Assembly (NCBI RefSeq): GCF_963678635.1
Contig: NC_087069.1
Span: 51,904,938-51,968,937, forward strand
DNA length: 64,000 nucleotides
Reading direction: 5' to 3'
From: Symsagittifera roscoffensis
Lineage: Eukaryota; Xenacoelomorpha; Acoela; Convolutidae
The stretch's first letter is position 1; each line of letters opens with the position of its first letter. Below, one piece after another: positions 7,955 through 16,000 of this stretch. Position numbers and translations under genes: made by a program. Below the pieces are notes generated by a model. The model worked only from the letters and a program-made list of their open reading frames with translations, was not told the origin of the DNA and made no database searches.

Positions 7955-8956
7955 ATGGCAGCAGAAGAATTTGTTCTAATTCCAAAGCATATGTACATCA
8001 GAGATCAACCACATGCAGCACATATTTTGCTTGACAACTCAATTAAACACAAGAAACCGCAACTATCATATTTGAACCGATTGAGACCACTAAATGAATC
8101 AGCAAGAACAACAACAACATCAGCTATTGATACGTCAGCAGTCATTCCCCCAACCCCTGAACCACCTATTGTTGCCAAAGCAGAAAACAATCCACAAAAA
8201 CAAGCTCTCCCTCTCACTTCTCAAGACGATGATGATGATGACGGTGATGGTGATGATGATGATGATGATGATGAAGGTAACGAGATGGAAAAAAGTGTTG
8301 AGCTTAGTGAGGCATTATCCGCAGAACGTATCCTGTTACAATTACAGCTCATGGATGAACACAAATTTAAGCGAGCAAAAAAAGTTCTTGAAATTATTAA
8401 AAAGTCAGAACGAGTCAAAATAAATAAAGATAATGAAGAAATTTACGTTGATAAAGTGCCAACAGGTCTTAAAGCATCAGTTTTTCTGTATGATATACAA
8501 CAACAAACTAAAAAACTTTACAACCCTGCTTTTATACTGATTTTGAGGTCACTCAAACTTGATGAACGGTTGGTTATGAACAAGTATGCCAAAGTCGCGG
8601 TTCAGTCAACGAATACGGAACAAGCTCAACAGAAGCAAAGAAGCAGACGTTCCACAAATTCCCCTTCAAAATCTACAGCCCTCCTCCTCCTTTCCCCCGA
8701 GAAGAAACCTTCGTCGTCATCGTCGACGACCTCAAGAAGTGCCACCTCAAAAAGCAGTAAAAGACGCAAAACCAGAAAAACTGTTGCAGACAGTGAAAGA
8801 GAACGGTCACCGCAAAAAACCAAACGAGAAGAAGAAGGTGCAGCAGAAGAGGAATACTCCGAGTCGTACGAAGCGCCCGATAACGATTCAGATTCTGCTA
8901 CGACAGAGAAGAAGAAGACAAAAACAAACAAAAAATGGCAAGATTACACCAGCTGA
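7955..8956 (+). CDS. Polinton protein with acidic Asp-rich tract, ~333 aa
   Basis: Taken from the ATG at 7955. The N-terminus EEFVLIPKHMYI and a central GLKASVFLYDIQQQTKKLY are probably folded parts. Between them, around 8224-8275, is a tract of almost pure Asp coded by GAT/GAC repeats. The last third is a low-complexity Ser/Lys/Arg tail. No family is named with confidence. The 3' end overlaps the integrase frame by about 370 bp, in low-complexity sequence where both frames look unconstrained. Confidence 0.5.
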   Translation: MAAEEFVLIPKHMYIRDQPHAAHILLDNSIKHKKPQLSYLNRLRPLNESARTTTTSAIDTSAVIPPTPEPPIVAKAENNPQKQALPLTSQDDDDDDGDGDDDDDDDEGNEMEKSVELSEALSAERILLQLQLMDEHKFKRAKKVLEIIKKSERVKINKDNEEIYVDKVPTGLKASVFLYDIQQQTKKLYNPAFILILRSLKLDERLVMNKYAKVAVQSTNTEQAQQKQRSRRSTNSPSKSTALLLLSPEKKPSSSSSTTSRSATSKSSKRRKTRKTVADSERERSPQKTKREEEGAAEEEYSESYEAPDNDSDSATTEKKKTKTNKKWQDYTS

Positions 8957-10556
8957 AGAAAAAATATTGAAAACTAAATTTACAAGTAAGGGTCCAGCAT
9001 TGTTTGGCAGTGTACAGAATTTAAAAGAGGAATCAAAAATTTCACGAAGTAAAGTGAAACGTTTTTTACATACAGAGCCAGCATATACAAAATATCGAAC
9101 AGTTCGTCGCAAAACACCACGCCTCAAAGTGATAGTTTATGACATAGACGAAATATGGTCAATTGACCTGGCGTATGTTGATAAACTTGCAGATTACAAC
9201 AAAAAAATTAAATATCTTATGGTTGCAGTGGATTGCATGTCCCGCTTTCTACGTGTACAACCGTTGAAATCAAAGTATGCCACCTCAACTGCGGAAGCAT
9301 TCAAACATATGATAAAAACAAAACAGCCGAAAAAAGTTTGGGTAGATAAAGGCACAGAGTTCAAGGGGTCATTCAAAACTTTATGTGAGGAAAAGGACAT
9401 CGAAACTTATACAACAGAGAGTGAAAAAAAATCCGCTTTCGCGGAGAGGAACATTCGATCACTAAAGGGTTTGATTTATAAGTATTTGGAGGACAAATGG
9501 ACCTACTCATACATCGATAAGCTTCAAGATTTTGTCAACACAATTAACTCGAGAACAAACCGCGTTACCAAAATCGCCCCGAATGAAGTTACCAAAAAGG
9601 ACGTTCCACGTCTTATTTCATTAAGAGTGGAACAATCGCAGAAACTAGTACGCCGACCAAAGCTCTACGTTGGTGATTTTGTTAGAATAGCAAAAATTGA
9701 CCTTCCGTTTCGAAAAGGATACAAACAATCATTCACTGACGAAGTTTTTGAAATCTTTGACATCCCACCACGCCTCAAAGTGATAGTTTATGACATAGAC
9801 GAAATATGGTCAATTGACCTGGCGTATGTTGATAAACTTGCAGATTACAACAAAAAAATTAAATATCTTATGGTTGCAGTGGATTGCATGTCCCGCTTTC
9901 TACGTGTACAACCGTTGAAATCAAAGTATGCCACCTCAACTGCGGAAGCATTCAAACATATGATAAAAACAAAACAGCCGAAAAAAGTTTGGGTAGATAA
10001 AGGCACAGAGTTCAAGGGGTCATTCAAAACTTTATGTGAGGAAAAGGACATCGAAACTTATACAACAGAGAGTGAAAAAAAATCCGCTTTCGCGGAGAGG
10101 AACATTCGATCACTAAAGGGTTTGATTTATAAGTATTTGGAGGACAAATGGACCTACTCATACATCGATAAGCTTCAAGATTTTGTCAACACAATTAACT
10201 CGAGAACAAACCGCGTTACCAAAATCGCCCCGAATGAAGTTACCAAAAAGGACGTTCCACGTCTTATTTCATTAAGAGTGGAACAATCGCAGAAACTAGT
10301 ACGCCGACCAAAGCTCTACGTTGGTGATTTTGTTAGAATAGCAAAAATTGACCTTCCGTTTCGAAAAGGATACAAACAATCATTCACTGACGAAGTTTTT
10401 GAAATCTTTGACATCCCAACAAGAAACCCACCAACTTATAACCTCATCGACGCTGATAAGGAACCAATAGAGGGTAAATTTTATGAGCCTGAACTAATCA
10501 GGGTCTTGGAAAAGGAAGGAAGGAAGGAAGGAAGGATCAAACTAAACAATGTCTGA
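8586..10556 (+). CDS. Polinton DDE integrase with duplicated catalytic core
   Basis: 656 aa from an ATG at 8586; the true start may lie later, because the first ~130 residues are a basic frame overlapping the previous gene. A retroviral-type core follows. The first Asp is in WSIDLAYV (codon 9165), the second in VWVDKGTEF (9345), and the Glu in FAERNIRSLK (9444), 33 residues after the second Asp. A C-terminal SH3-like part includes YVGDFVRI and PTYNLIDAD. The whole core recurs in frame: 9115-9765 and 9766-10416 are identical by eye, so the predicted protein has two catalytic cores. A GGAA microsatellite (about 10513-10534) codes the C-terminal EGRKEGR. The stop overlaps the next ATG by 8 bp. 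Integrase joins the element ends to host DNA. Confidence 0.88.
   Translation: MPKSRFSQRIRNKLNRSKEADVPQIPLQNLQPSSSFPPRRNLRRHRRRPQEVPPQKAVKDAKPEKLLQTVKENGHRKKPNEKKKVQQKRNTPSRTKRPITIQILLRQRRRRQKQTKNGKITPAEEKILKTKFTSKGPALFGSVQNLKEESKISRSKVKRFLHTEPAYTKYRTVRRKTPRLKVIVYDIDEIWSIDLAYVDKLADYNKKIKYLMVAVDCMSRFLRVQPLKSKYATSTAEAFKHMIKTKQPKKVWVDKGTEFKGSFKTLCEEKDIETYTTESEKKSAFAERNIRSLKGLIYKYLEDKWTYSYIDKLQDFVNTINSRTNRVTKIAPNEVTKKDVPRLISLRVEQSQKLVRRPKLYVGDFVRIAKIDLPFRKGYKQSFTDEVFEIFDIPPRLKVIVYDIDEIWSIDLAYVDKLADYNKKIKYLMVAVDCMSRFLRVQPLKSKYATSTAEAFKHMIKTKQPKKVWVDKGTEFKGSFKTLCEEKDIETYTTESEKKSAFAERNIRSLKGLIYKYLEDKWTYSYIDKLQDFVNTINSRTNRVTKIAPNEVTKKDVPRLISLRVEQSQKLVRRPKLYVGDFVRIAKIDLPFRKGYKQSFTDEVFEIFDIPTRNPPTYNLIDADKEPIEGKFYEPELIRVLEKEGRKEGRIKLNNV
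9115..10416 (+). repeat. 651-bp perfect tandem duplication (two units)
   Basis: Unit 1 is 9115-9765 and unit 2 is 9766-10416. The period is 651 bp (217 codons), so the frame is kept. I found no difference between units. Each unit holds the D, D and E residues plus the start of the C-terminal domain. Confidence 0.9.
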
Positions 10557-11425
10557 CAACTTTATAAGCGAAAAAAATTCATTTACCATTACACTGGTGT
10601 CATCAGCCTCAATGAATATTTTCAATGACAACTCGTTAGCGAGCTTTAAAAATCTGCTAAGCGAAAATATCGATCTACAAGGTGAATGGAGAGTTGCATT
10701 GACAGAAATAACGTTTCCCACTCATATTAACAATGTTACGGATACCAAACTAGTGTACTACAAAAAAGACAAAGTTAAAGCAAGCCTTAAAGTGGCAAAA
10801 GAAAAAATATCCAGACCATATGATGGAGAAAAAGGTGAAATAACAAAGGGTGTTTATGACGAAATCGAGAAATATTCAACGAAATCAATCGGAAGATTGA
10901 TCTTGATAATATCAGTTATAGCATCGACCCCATTACCAAAACATCTTTCATTGTGGATGCATTATTGGAAGGCATTACCTTTGAAAGTCCACAAATTCCT
11001 AGTATCTTAGGTTTCAAAGGCTAAGAGATGGAACTGGTTACCATATCGGCTACAAAGAATCCAGTCATATCCATAGCACTCTCACGTCACAAAACCTCAT
11101 CTCCGACTACCCTGTTGATATCTCTGCTGGAACCCAAATGATGTTTATCTACTTGGACATAATTCGTTATCAGATTGTGGGTGACACTAAAGCACCATTG
11201 CTTAGAGTCATTGATACTAATCGACGTGTGAAAAACGTTACGCTTGCAGCATTGAACTCAAATCATCGCAAAGTTTTTAGCAACTTAGATTATAAAAAAC
11301 TCCTCGTGAATAACATCCAGAGGCATTGCTGTAAACCTACGAACAGAAACCGGTAGACTTGTTCCATTTGCCGGAGAGGAGGAAAAGTTGTTTTGACTTT
11401 AAAATTTCAAAAGTTTTCTGATTAA
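10549..11425 (+). pseudogene. Minor capsid (penton-like) protein, frameshifted
   Basis: The first frame (10549-11010) opens with the minor capsid signature: FTITLVSSAS, then LQGEWRVALTEITFP. This matches the N-terminal jelly-roll region of Polinton penton homologues. The coding signal changes frame near 10890, reappears at about 11138-11335 (YLDIIRYQIVGDTKAPLLR is a typical later segment), shifts again near 11335 and once more near 11390, and ends at a TAA at 11423. At least three or four single-base-type breaks therefore disrupt one protein of about 290 residues. It would form capsid vertices with the MCP. Clustered errors in the assembly are the alternative to real decay. Confidence 0.7.
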
Positions 11426-11429
11426 GATT

Positions 11430-11793
11430 ATGGATGCGTACTATCATAATCAAGCAACCATGCCTCACTTCTCGGGGACATTACAGACAGCGGTGTAGTG
11501 GCTTTGGTGCTGCTGCTATGGTATTGGACGAGTAGCACTTCCGTTAGCTCGAAAATTTATAGTACCAGCAGCAAAACGTATTGGAAAAGAATTACTTGTT
11601 CAAGCAGCACCCGAATTAATAGATATAGCAACCAGGAAGAAAACGCCGAGACAAGCCTTGAAAAACACAGTAAAAAACACAATCAAAAAAACAAGTTGGA
11701 GCTGGACGCAGCAAGTCACGTATGAGCAGAAAACGGAGGAAGGACAACAACAACATCATCAACAACAAGAAAAAGAAAAACTCTCATTCCTAA
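11430..11793 (+). pseudogene. Small core/pVI-like Polinton protein, frameshifted
   Basis: An ATG at 11430 begins a short protein whose signal moves between frames near 11480, 11510 and 11695, ending near a TAA at 11791. Parts recognisable by eye are a Gly-rich N-terminal region, a basic amphipathic stretch with PLARKFIVPAAKRIGKELL (about 11537-11593), an acidic APELIDIA and a very basic, Asn-rich end. This is the layout of the pVI/pX-like membrane-active or core protein that usually lies between penton and MCP in Polintons. Broken as assembled. Confidence 0.55.
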
Positions 11794-11843
11794 GAAACGA
11801 ACTCCACTGAGAAGTCGCTCCAATTTTTTCACCAAAGTACGAA

Positions 11844-13160
11844 ATGATTTCTAATTTATTACCAACTGAAGCAACTCACAGCTCATTAGATTTATTTGAA
11901 AAACCTCCTCTACTCGTTACATTTGAAAATGCATTCACTCAAAAAATTGGTCCATCTTATTCACCTGATGGTCCCATGCTCGAATTTGAAGTTTTAGGAG
12001 ATAGAAACAACTTTATTGATCTTCAACGAACTCGCTTGGAGATTGTTGCACGCATTGTTCAAAATAATGGTAATGTACTGCGAACTCACGCCACAGAGGC
12101 AGGGCAACGAGACGCACCATATTTGGTTAATAATCCACTTTCATCTTTATTTTCTGAATGCACCATGTCCCTGAATGGAGAAAAAATTTCAACAACTAAT
12201 GCCAATTTTGCCCATAAGAGTTTCATTGAGACAGAATTTTCTCACGGTATTGATGCAAAGAAAACGTGGCTTGCTTGTCAAGGCTATTATTATGAAGATA
12301 ATCCATCAGGTATTGATGGTGCTAATGGGCGAGCTGAAGATGTCGCTGAACGTAAGCGAATCGTAGCAGCATCAAGCGAATTCCGATTATTTGGTAAAAT
12401 TGCCTGTGATTTTTTATCATGCGACAAACATCTTATCAGCGGTGTTACAATAAGACTTTCTCTGAGACGATCTCCTAATGACTTTGTTATTATGTCTGAG
12501 CACGCTACTAAACATTACCAAGTCCAAATCACTGAGGCTAACCTATATGTGCGCAAAATGTCAGTAACAGATTTTGTACTATCATCGATAGAAAAAACTC
12601 TGTTGAAAACACCTGCAATATACAATTATATTGAAGTTTTACCAAGAACCTTTTTGGCCACAACTGGTGTGCAAAGTTGGCGACAAGAAGACGTTTTTGC
12701 CAAAGAGCCAGTCCGTCGAATGATTTTGGCAATGAGCTCGAATACAGCATACTTGGGTACTAACCGAACAAACCCGTTTCATTATCAAAAGTTTCAGCTG
12801 AATGAAATCATTGTTTACCGAAACGGCCTACCCATTGCAGGAACTCCTGTGTCAACGACTGATAACAAAAGAATATACTATAACACATTGGAAGCTCTAG
12901 ACTTTGTTTTTAACAATAGTCATGGAATCAGTTTGGCTAATTATCACAATCATTATATTATGGCATTTGATCTCACATCTACTCAGGAGGCTTCACATGA
13001 CTTTATTCATCCTGAATTGACCAATTGCACCATTTCAGTAGAACTGAAGTTTGATGCACCGCTGGGGGAAAATGTAGAGTTACTTTTCATGGGAGAGCGT
13101 GCATCAACAGTTTACGTGCGTTCCGATAGAAAAATAGCTAAAAACACTCTAATGAATTGA
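11844..13160 (+). CDS. Major capsid protein, double jelly-roll
   Basis: 438 aa, intact, ATG start. Position (after penton and core-like gene, before the protease), length and motif pattern match Polinton MCPs. These include an N-terminal region with PLLVTFENAF, then GPMLEFEVLG and LQRTRLEI (first-strand region), LSSLFSECTMSLNGE, SGVTIRLSLRR, YNYIEVLPRTFL in the second half, and FHYQKFQLNEIIVYRNG near the C-terminal jelly roll. It would form the trimeric capsomers of the virion. The reading frame is clean although the two genes upstream are shattered. Confidence 0.88.
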   Translation: MISNLLPTEATHSSLDLFEKPPLLVTFENAFTQKIGPSYSPDGPMLEFEVLGDRNNFIDLQRTRLEIVARIVQNNGNVLRTHATEAGQRDAPYLVNNPLSSLFSECTMSLNGEKISTTNANFAHKSFIETEFSHGIDAKKTWLACQGYYYEDNPSGIDGANGRAEDVAERKRIVAASSEFRLFGKIACDFLSCDKHLISGVTIRLSLRRSPNDFVIMSEHATKHYQVQITEANLYVRKMSVTDFVLSSIEKTLLKTPAIYNYIEVLPRTFLATTGVQSWRQEDVFAKEPVRRMILAMSSNTAYLGTNRTNPFHYQKFQLNEIIVYRNGLPIAGTPVSTTDNKRIYYNTLEALDFVFNNSHGISLANYHNHYIMAFDLTSTQEASHDFIHPELTNCTISVELKFDAPLGENVELLFMGERASTVYVRSDRKIAKNTLMN

Positions 13161-13173
13161 ATCGAGGGAAAAA

Positions 13174-13611
13174 ATGGACAATTTGCAGATTATTGAGCTT
13201 ATTAACAGATGCAAACATTTGAAACATCGATTTCGTGGCATTTTTCCCGCTAACTTAGCATTTAATACAATATTGAAACGCGACAATACTTTCATGATAG
13301 TCAACGCATCAAACTCAGACCAGCCAGGAACTCATTGGTTACTGTTTGCTCAAGCTGGTGGTCAAATCTTTTTTGCAGATCCTCTTGGACGAAGCCTACA
13401 CAACTATCCACATGTATACAAAAATATGAGACGTTCTATCCATGAGGGAAACCAAATACTGATGAATAAGCCAATCCAATCAGCTAACTCGGTCTTGTGT
13501 GGACTTTATTGTATTTATGTTGCTCATGTTATAATTTCTTCTAGGTTTCCTATAGGTTTCAAGGTTAACGATCATGACATGATGCGTTTTGCTAAACATA
13601 TGATGTTATAA
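13174..13611 (+). CDS. Adenain/Ulp1-like maturation protease
   Basis: 145 aa from an ATG 13 bp after the MCP stop. The catalytic set of the C48/adenain fold is visible: His54 in GTHWLLF, Asp69 in FADPLG, Gln102 in PIQSAN and Cys109 in VLCGLYC. It is short but complete, as usual in Polintons. The enzyme cleaves capsid precursors during particle maturation. It lies convergent to the minus-strand gene ending at 13730. Confidence 0.9.
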   Translation: MDNLQIIELINRCKHLKHRFRGIFPANLAFNTILKRDNTFMIVNASNSDQPGTHWLLFAQAGGQIFFADPLGRSLHNYPHVYKNMRRSIHEGNQILMNKPIQSANSVLCGLYCIYVAHVIISSRFPIGFKVNDHDMMRFAKHMML

Positions 13612-13729
13612 TTTTGTGATACTGTTGCATTTCTTTAATGATTTATAATTGATTTTTTTTAAAAAAAAAAACATGTTTTATGGTTGCTAGAACACATACC
13701 GCTGGAATTATCTCAGAAATGTTTTTTTT
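13612..13729. terminator. Convergent 3' region between protease and HUH-like gene
   Basis: The 118 bp between two converging genes contains T8 followed by A11 (about 13652-13671), a symmetrical A/T tract that could serve 3'-end formation on both strands. No AATAAA is seen on the plus strand. Confidence 0.3.
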
Positions 13730-14359
13730 TCAAAAATTGTATTTCTTCTCCATTATAAATTTAACAAACAAAGTATTCGAATCAATCTCTAATCGACCAT
13801 ACCCACTCAAAATAATATCAATGATTTTTGAAAATTCGGCAGCATTATCCCCATTCAAAATTCGAATAAAACGTTCAATGGTTACATTAGTAATTAGATC
13901 AGTTTGAGTTTGAATGGATCGAGTCTGTGATGCAAAGCAAATCTGTGGCAATCGTTTTCGCAAAGAAACTCCAGCGGTGTCAAGGTTGTTAGTCGAATTG
14001 TAGTTAACAGCCAATTTCATTTTTTCCATCAGTGGTCCTGATAGATGATATTTGATGCACCGCATAATCAAATATTTAAAGGATGAAAGGAGGCAAGGCA
14101 CAATAAAAGATTTTAAGGTCATCTTGTTAACTGCTTCAGTGCATTCTTTTGTAACTTCGATAAGAACGTGGTAATGTGGCTGACCATTGGCAGGAGATTG
14201 GGAACAAAAATCGTTCTGATTTGAATGGACTGCAAATGCAAAGTTCGTATGAGAAGGAAGGTCAGAAACGTCGGGTTCATTGTTCAGAAAAAAAAATTTA
14301 AAGTTTTTCCGAAATTGTTTAAAGTATTCCGGCGATTGTTCATACATTGCTTCAACCAT
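13730..14359 (-). CDS. Candidate HUH-type replication initiator
   Basis: Taken from the ATG at 14359 (209 aa); the frame is open from 14407, but that codon is TTG. The segment GQPHYHVLIEV (His62-Tyr-His64) has the form of the HUH motif of rolling-circle Rep and parvoviral NS1 nucleases. It is preceded by a beta-strand-like NFAFAVHS, as in motif 1, and followed 32 residues later by a helix with Tyr96 (FKYLIMRCIKYH), where the nucleophilic Tyr would lie. There is no helicase domain. It sits directly downstream of the PC4-like gene on the same strand. The family call rests on motifs only and could be coincidence. Confidence 0.4.
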   Translation of the reverse strand: MVEAMYEQSPEYFKQFRKNFKFFFLNNEPDVSDLPSHTNFAFAVHSNQNDFCSQSPANGQPHYHVLIEVTKECTEAVNKMTLKSFIVPCLLSSFKYLIMRCIKYHLSGPLMEKMKLAVNYNSTNNLDTAGVSLRKRLPQICFASQTRSIQTQTDLITNVTIERFIRILNGDNAAEFSKIIDIILSGYGRLEIDSNTLFVKFIMEKKYNF

Positions 14360-14403
14360 TCTGATAATTAATAAATGAAACTGGGTTTTTTTTTTCCAAT
14401 TAC

Positions 14404-14808
14404 TCAAGCCACTCTACTTTTTTTGTTGGAATAATCTTCTTCATCATCCTCTCCGTTTTCACTATTACAGTCTTTTTCGGAGTAAACCGATCGTTTTGAT
14501 TTATATCGTCGTTTTTGAGGTTTATCGTTTCCTGTTGTGGAAGTTGAAATCTTTTCACCAGTTGGTGCTTTGATCATTTTTTTTACTTTTGAATAATTAT
14601 CTGCTAAGCTATCAAATTCTTTCGTCGTCAAAGTAACTGCTTGATACATTTTGAACACTTCTTCGTCAGTTTTCTTAAACAATTTTAGTGTAATATAGGT
14701 ACCTGTTTTTTCAAATGTTTTTGTTCCAACTCTGACTATACGTTTTTCTCCTGAAGAAATATCACGAAAGTCATCAAAAAAGTTAGTATCACTTTCAAGC
14801 GTGTACAT
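14404..14808 (-). CDS. Candidate PC4-like ssDNA-binding protein
   Basis: 134 aa from an ATG at 14808. The N-terminal half has the strand order KRIVRVGTKTFEKTG, TYITLKLFKK, then YQAVTLTTKEFDSL and a helix. This resembles the PC4/p15 fold (beta hairpin, K-x-V-x-L-T-x-x-E-F, helix), which binds single-stranded DNA and acts as a transcription coactivator. The C-terminal 45 residues are low-complexity basic then acidic (KRRYKSKR, EDDEED), a possible nuclear signal and regulatory tail. The stop overlaps the open frame of the HUH-like gene by 4 bp, suggesting joint expression. The assignment is tentative. Confidence 0.4.
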   Translation of the reverse strand: MYTLESDTNFFDDFRDISSGEKRIVRVGTKTFEKTGTYITLKLFKKTDEEVFKMYQAVTLTTKEFDSLADNYSKVKKMIKAPTGEKISTSTTGNDKPQKRRYKSKRSVYSEKDCNSENGEDDEEDYSNKKSRVA

Positions 14809-15328
14809 AGTTGGGTAGCGGTAATTTTATTCAACCGTATCAGTCAAGAGACAATTTAAGAATGATTTACCCAGCCGGTGAATAGCTTAACTCGGGCGAT
14901 TTCTTTTACGGTATTCCTTAAGCTTCATTGGGGACTTTTAATTAGTTTGCAGTTGGAAATTTATGAGTTTAAGTTATACATGTCAAATCTGTCTGGCAAA
15001 TTCCCGTTTTAGCTCATAAATCTCAACGGTTTTACCCTGGCGGCATGCCTGTTATCTCTTTCAAGTGTAAAACTTCTGTCATTTGTGCTTAGGGTATCAT
15101 AAAAAGGCGCCATGCTGTTTCTTTGAAGTATAGATTTTCAAAGCGTTCACATTTCTACTTTAATTGCAAAAGCCCTGAAAACATATTAAAATTTTACAAA
15201 ACCCGATCTATGGTAATTGGCTAAAACTAGACCACCAGCAATAAAAAACTAAAAGTGGTACGTCAAACTAAATCTACTCACTATTTTCATTCAATCTCTC
15301 AAAATCAAACAAAACAAAATTTTCAACG
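14809..15328. promoter_or_regulatory. Divergent promoter region in Polinton
   Basis: 520 bp separate the minus-strand PC4-like gene from the plus-strand 223-aa gene, so promoters for both must lie here. I see no clear TATA box or palindrome. The sequence is less AT-biased than the host intergenic DNA. Confidence 0.35.
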
Positions 15329-16000
15329 ATGGCAACTCCACTGCAAATTATTTCAATTAATTCACTTGAAAGAGCTATATTGTACCAAACTTATACCAGA
15401 GATTCTATCGTAGTGGTTCAACAGGAACGGAAAATGCGTCATCGAAACGCAAGTCCTTTGAACGATCTTGATCCAGGAAGCAGAGAATTCGATGAATGGG
15501 TCACTAAAAACCATATGATGTTACCCCATTATTTGCTAGATCAAATTGGTATCCTCATACAAAGCAGAAAACAGGTCTACGAGAGTTGTTGTGTGACTGA
15601 ATCGTATCCTGCGCTGAAGCGCACAGATATTCAAGACCCTACTTGCCTTGATCGTTCACCGAGAAAAATACTGTTCAACTACGATTGCCAATCGATCCCC
15701 TTTTACGAAAATCAGGAAGGATCCATTAGAGATTTAGCAGAGCGAGAAAACTACTGGAACATTGAGTCGATTGAATCACCAGATTCAACAGAGAAAAAAG
15801 ATGAGGACCAGCAGACGCCCAAAACCCCAATAAAACCGGATATCTTTTCAATCACTCAACATCAGCAGCAGCAAACTTCTTCTGCTTCTTCTTTTTCCGG
15901 CAGTCAAAGTCCCACTGCACCAAAGTTAGTAGCTGAGACACCGCCTATCAATGCTTGCTATGCGCCGAAAAAACGCAAACTGCAATTTAGAGATCTCTGA
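15329..16000 (+). CDS. Unknown 223-aa protein with C-terminal NLS
   Basis: ATG start, clean frame. The N-terminal 100 residues look folded (LNDLDPGSREFDEWVTKNH). The C-terminal half is disordered, with Thr/Pro, Gln (QHQQQQ) and Ser-rich tracts, and ends with PKKRKLQF, a good classical nuclear localisation signal. That layout suggests a nuclear regulator, but I recognise no DNA-binding domain. It stands alone between the divergent region and the polymerase. AATAAA at 16171-16176 is a likely poly(A) signal. Confidence 0.55.
   Translation: MATPLQIISINSLERAILYQTYTRDSIVVVQQERKMRHRNASPLNDLDPGSREFDEWVTKNHMMLPHYLLDQIGILIQSRKQVYESCCVTESYPALKRTDIQDPTCLDRSPRKILFNYDCQSIPFYENQEGSIRDLAERENYWNIESIESPDSTEKKDEDQQTPKTPIKPDIFSITQHQQQQTSSASSFSGSQSPTAPKLVAETPPINACYAPKKRKLQFRDL

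Noticed and set aside
8221-8418. Possible repeat or CRISPR-like array from GAT/GAC repetition
   Set aside because: It is a triplet repeat encoding the Asp-rich tract of the 7955-8956 gene; no spacers exist.
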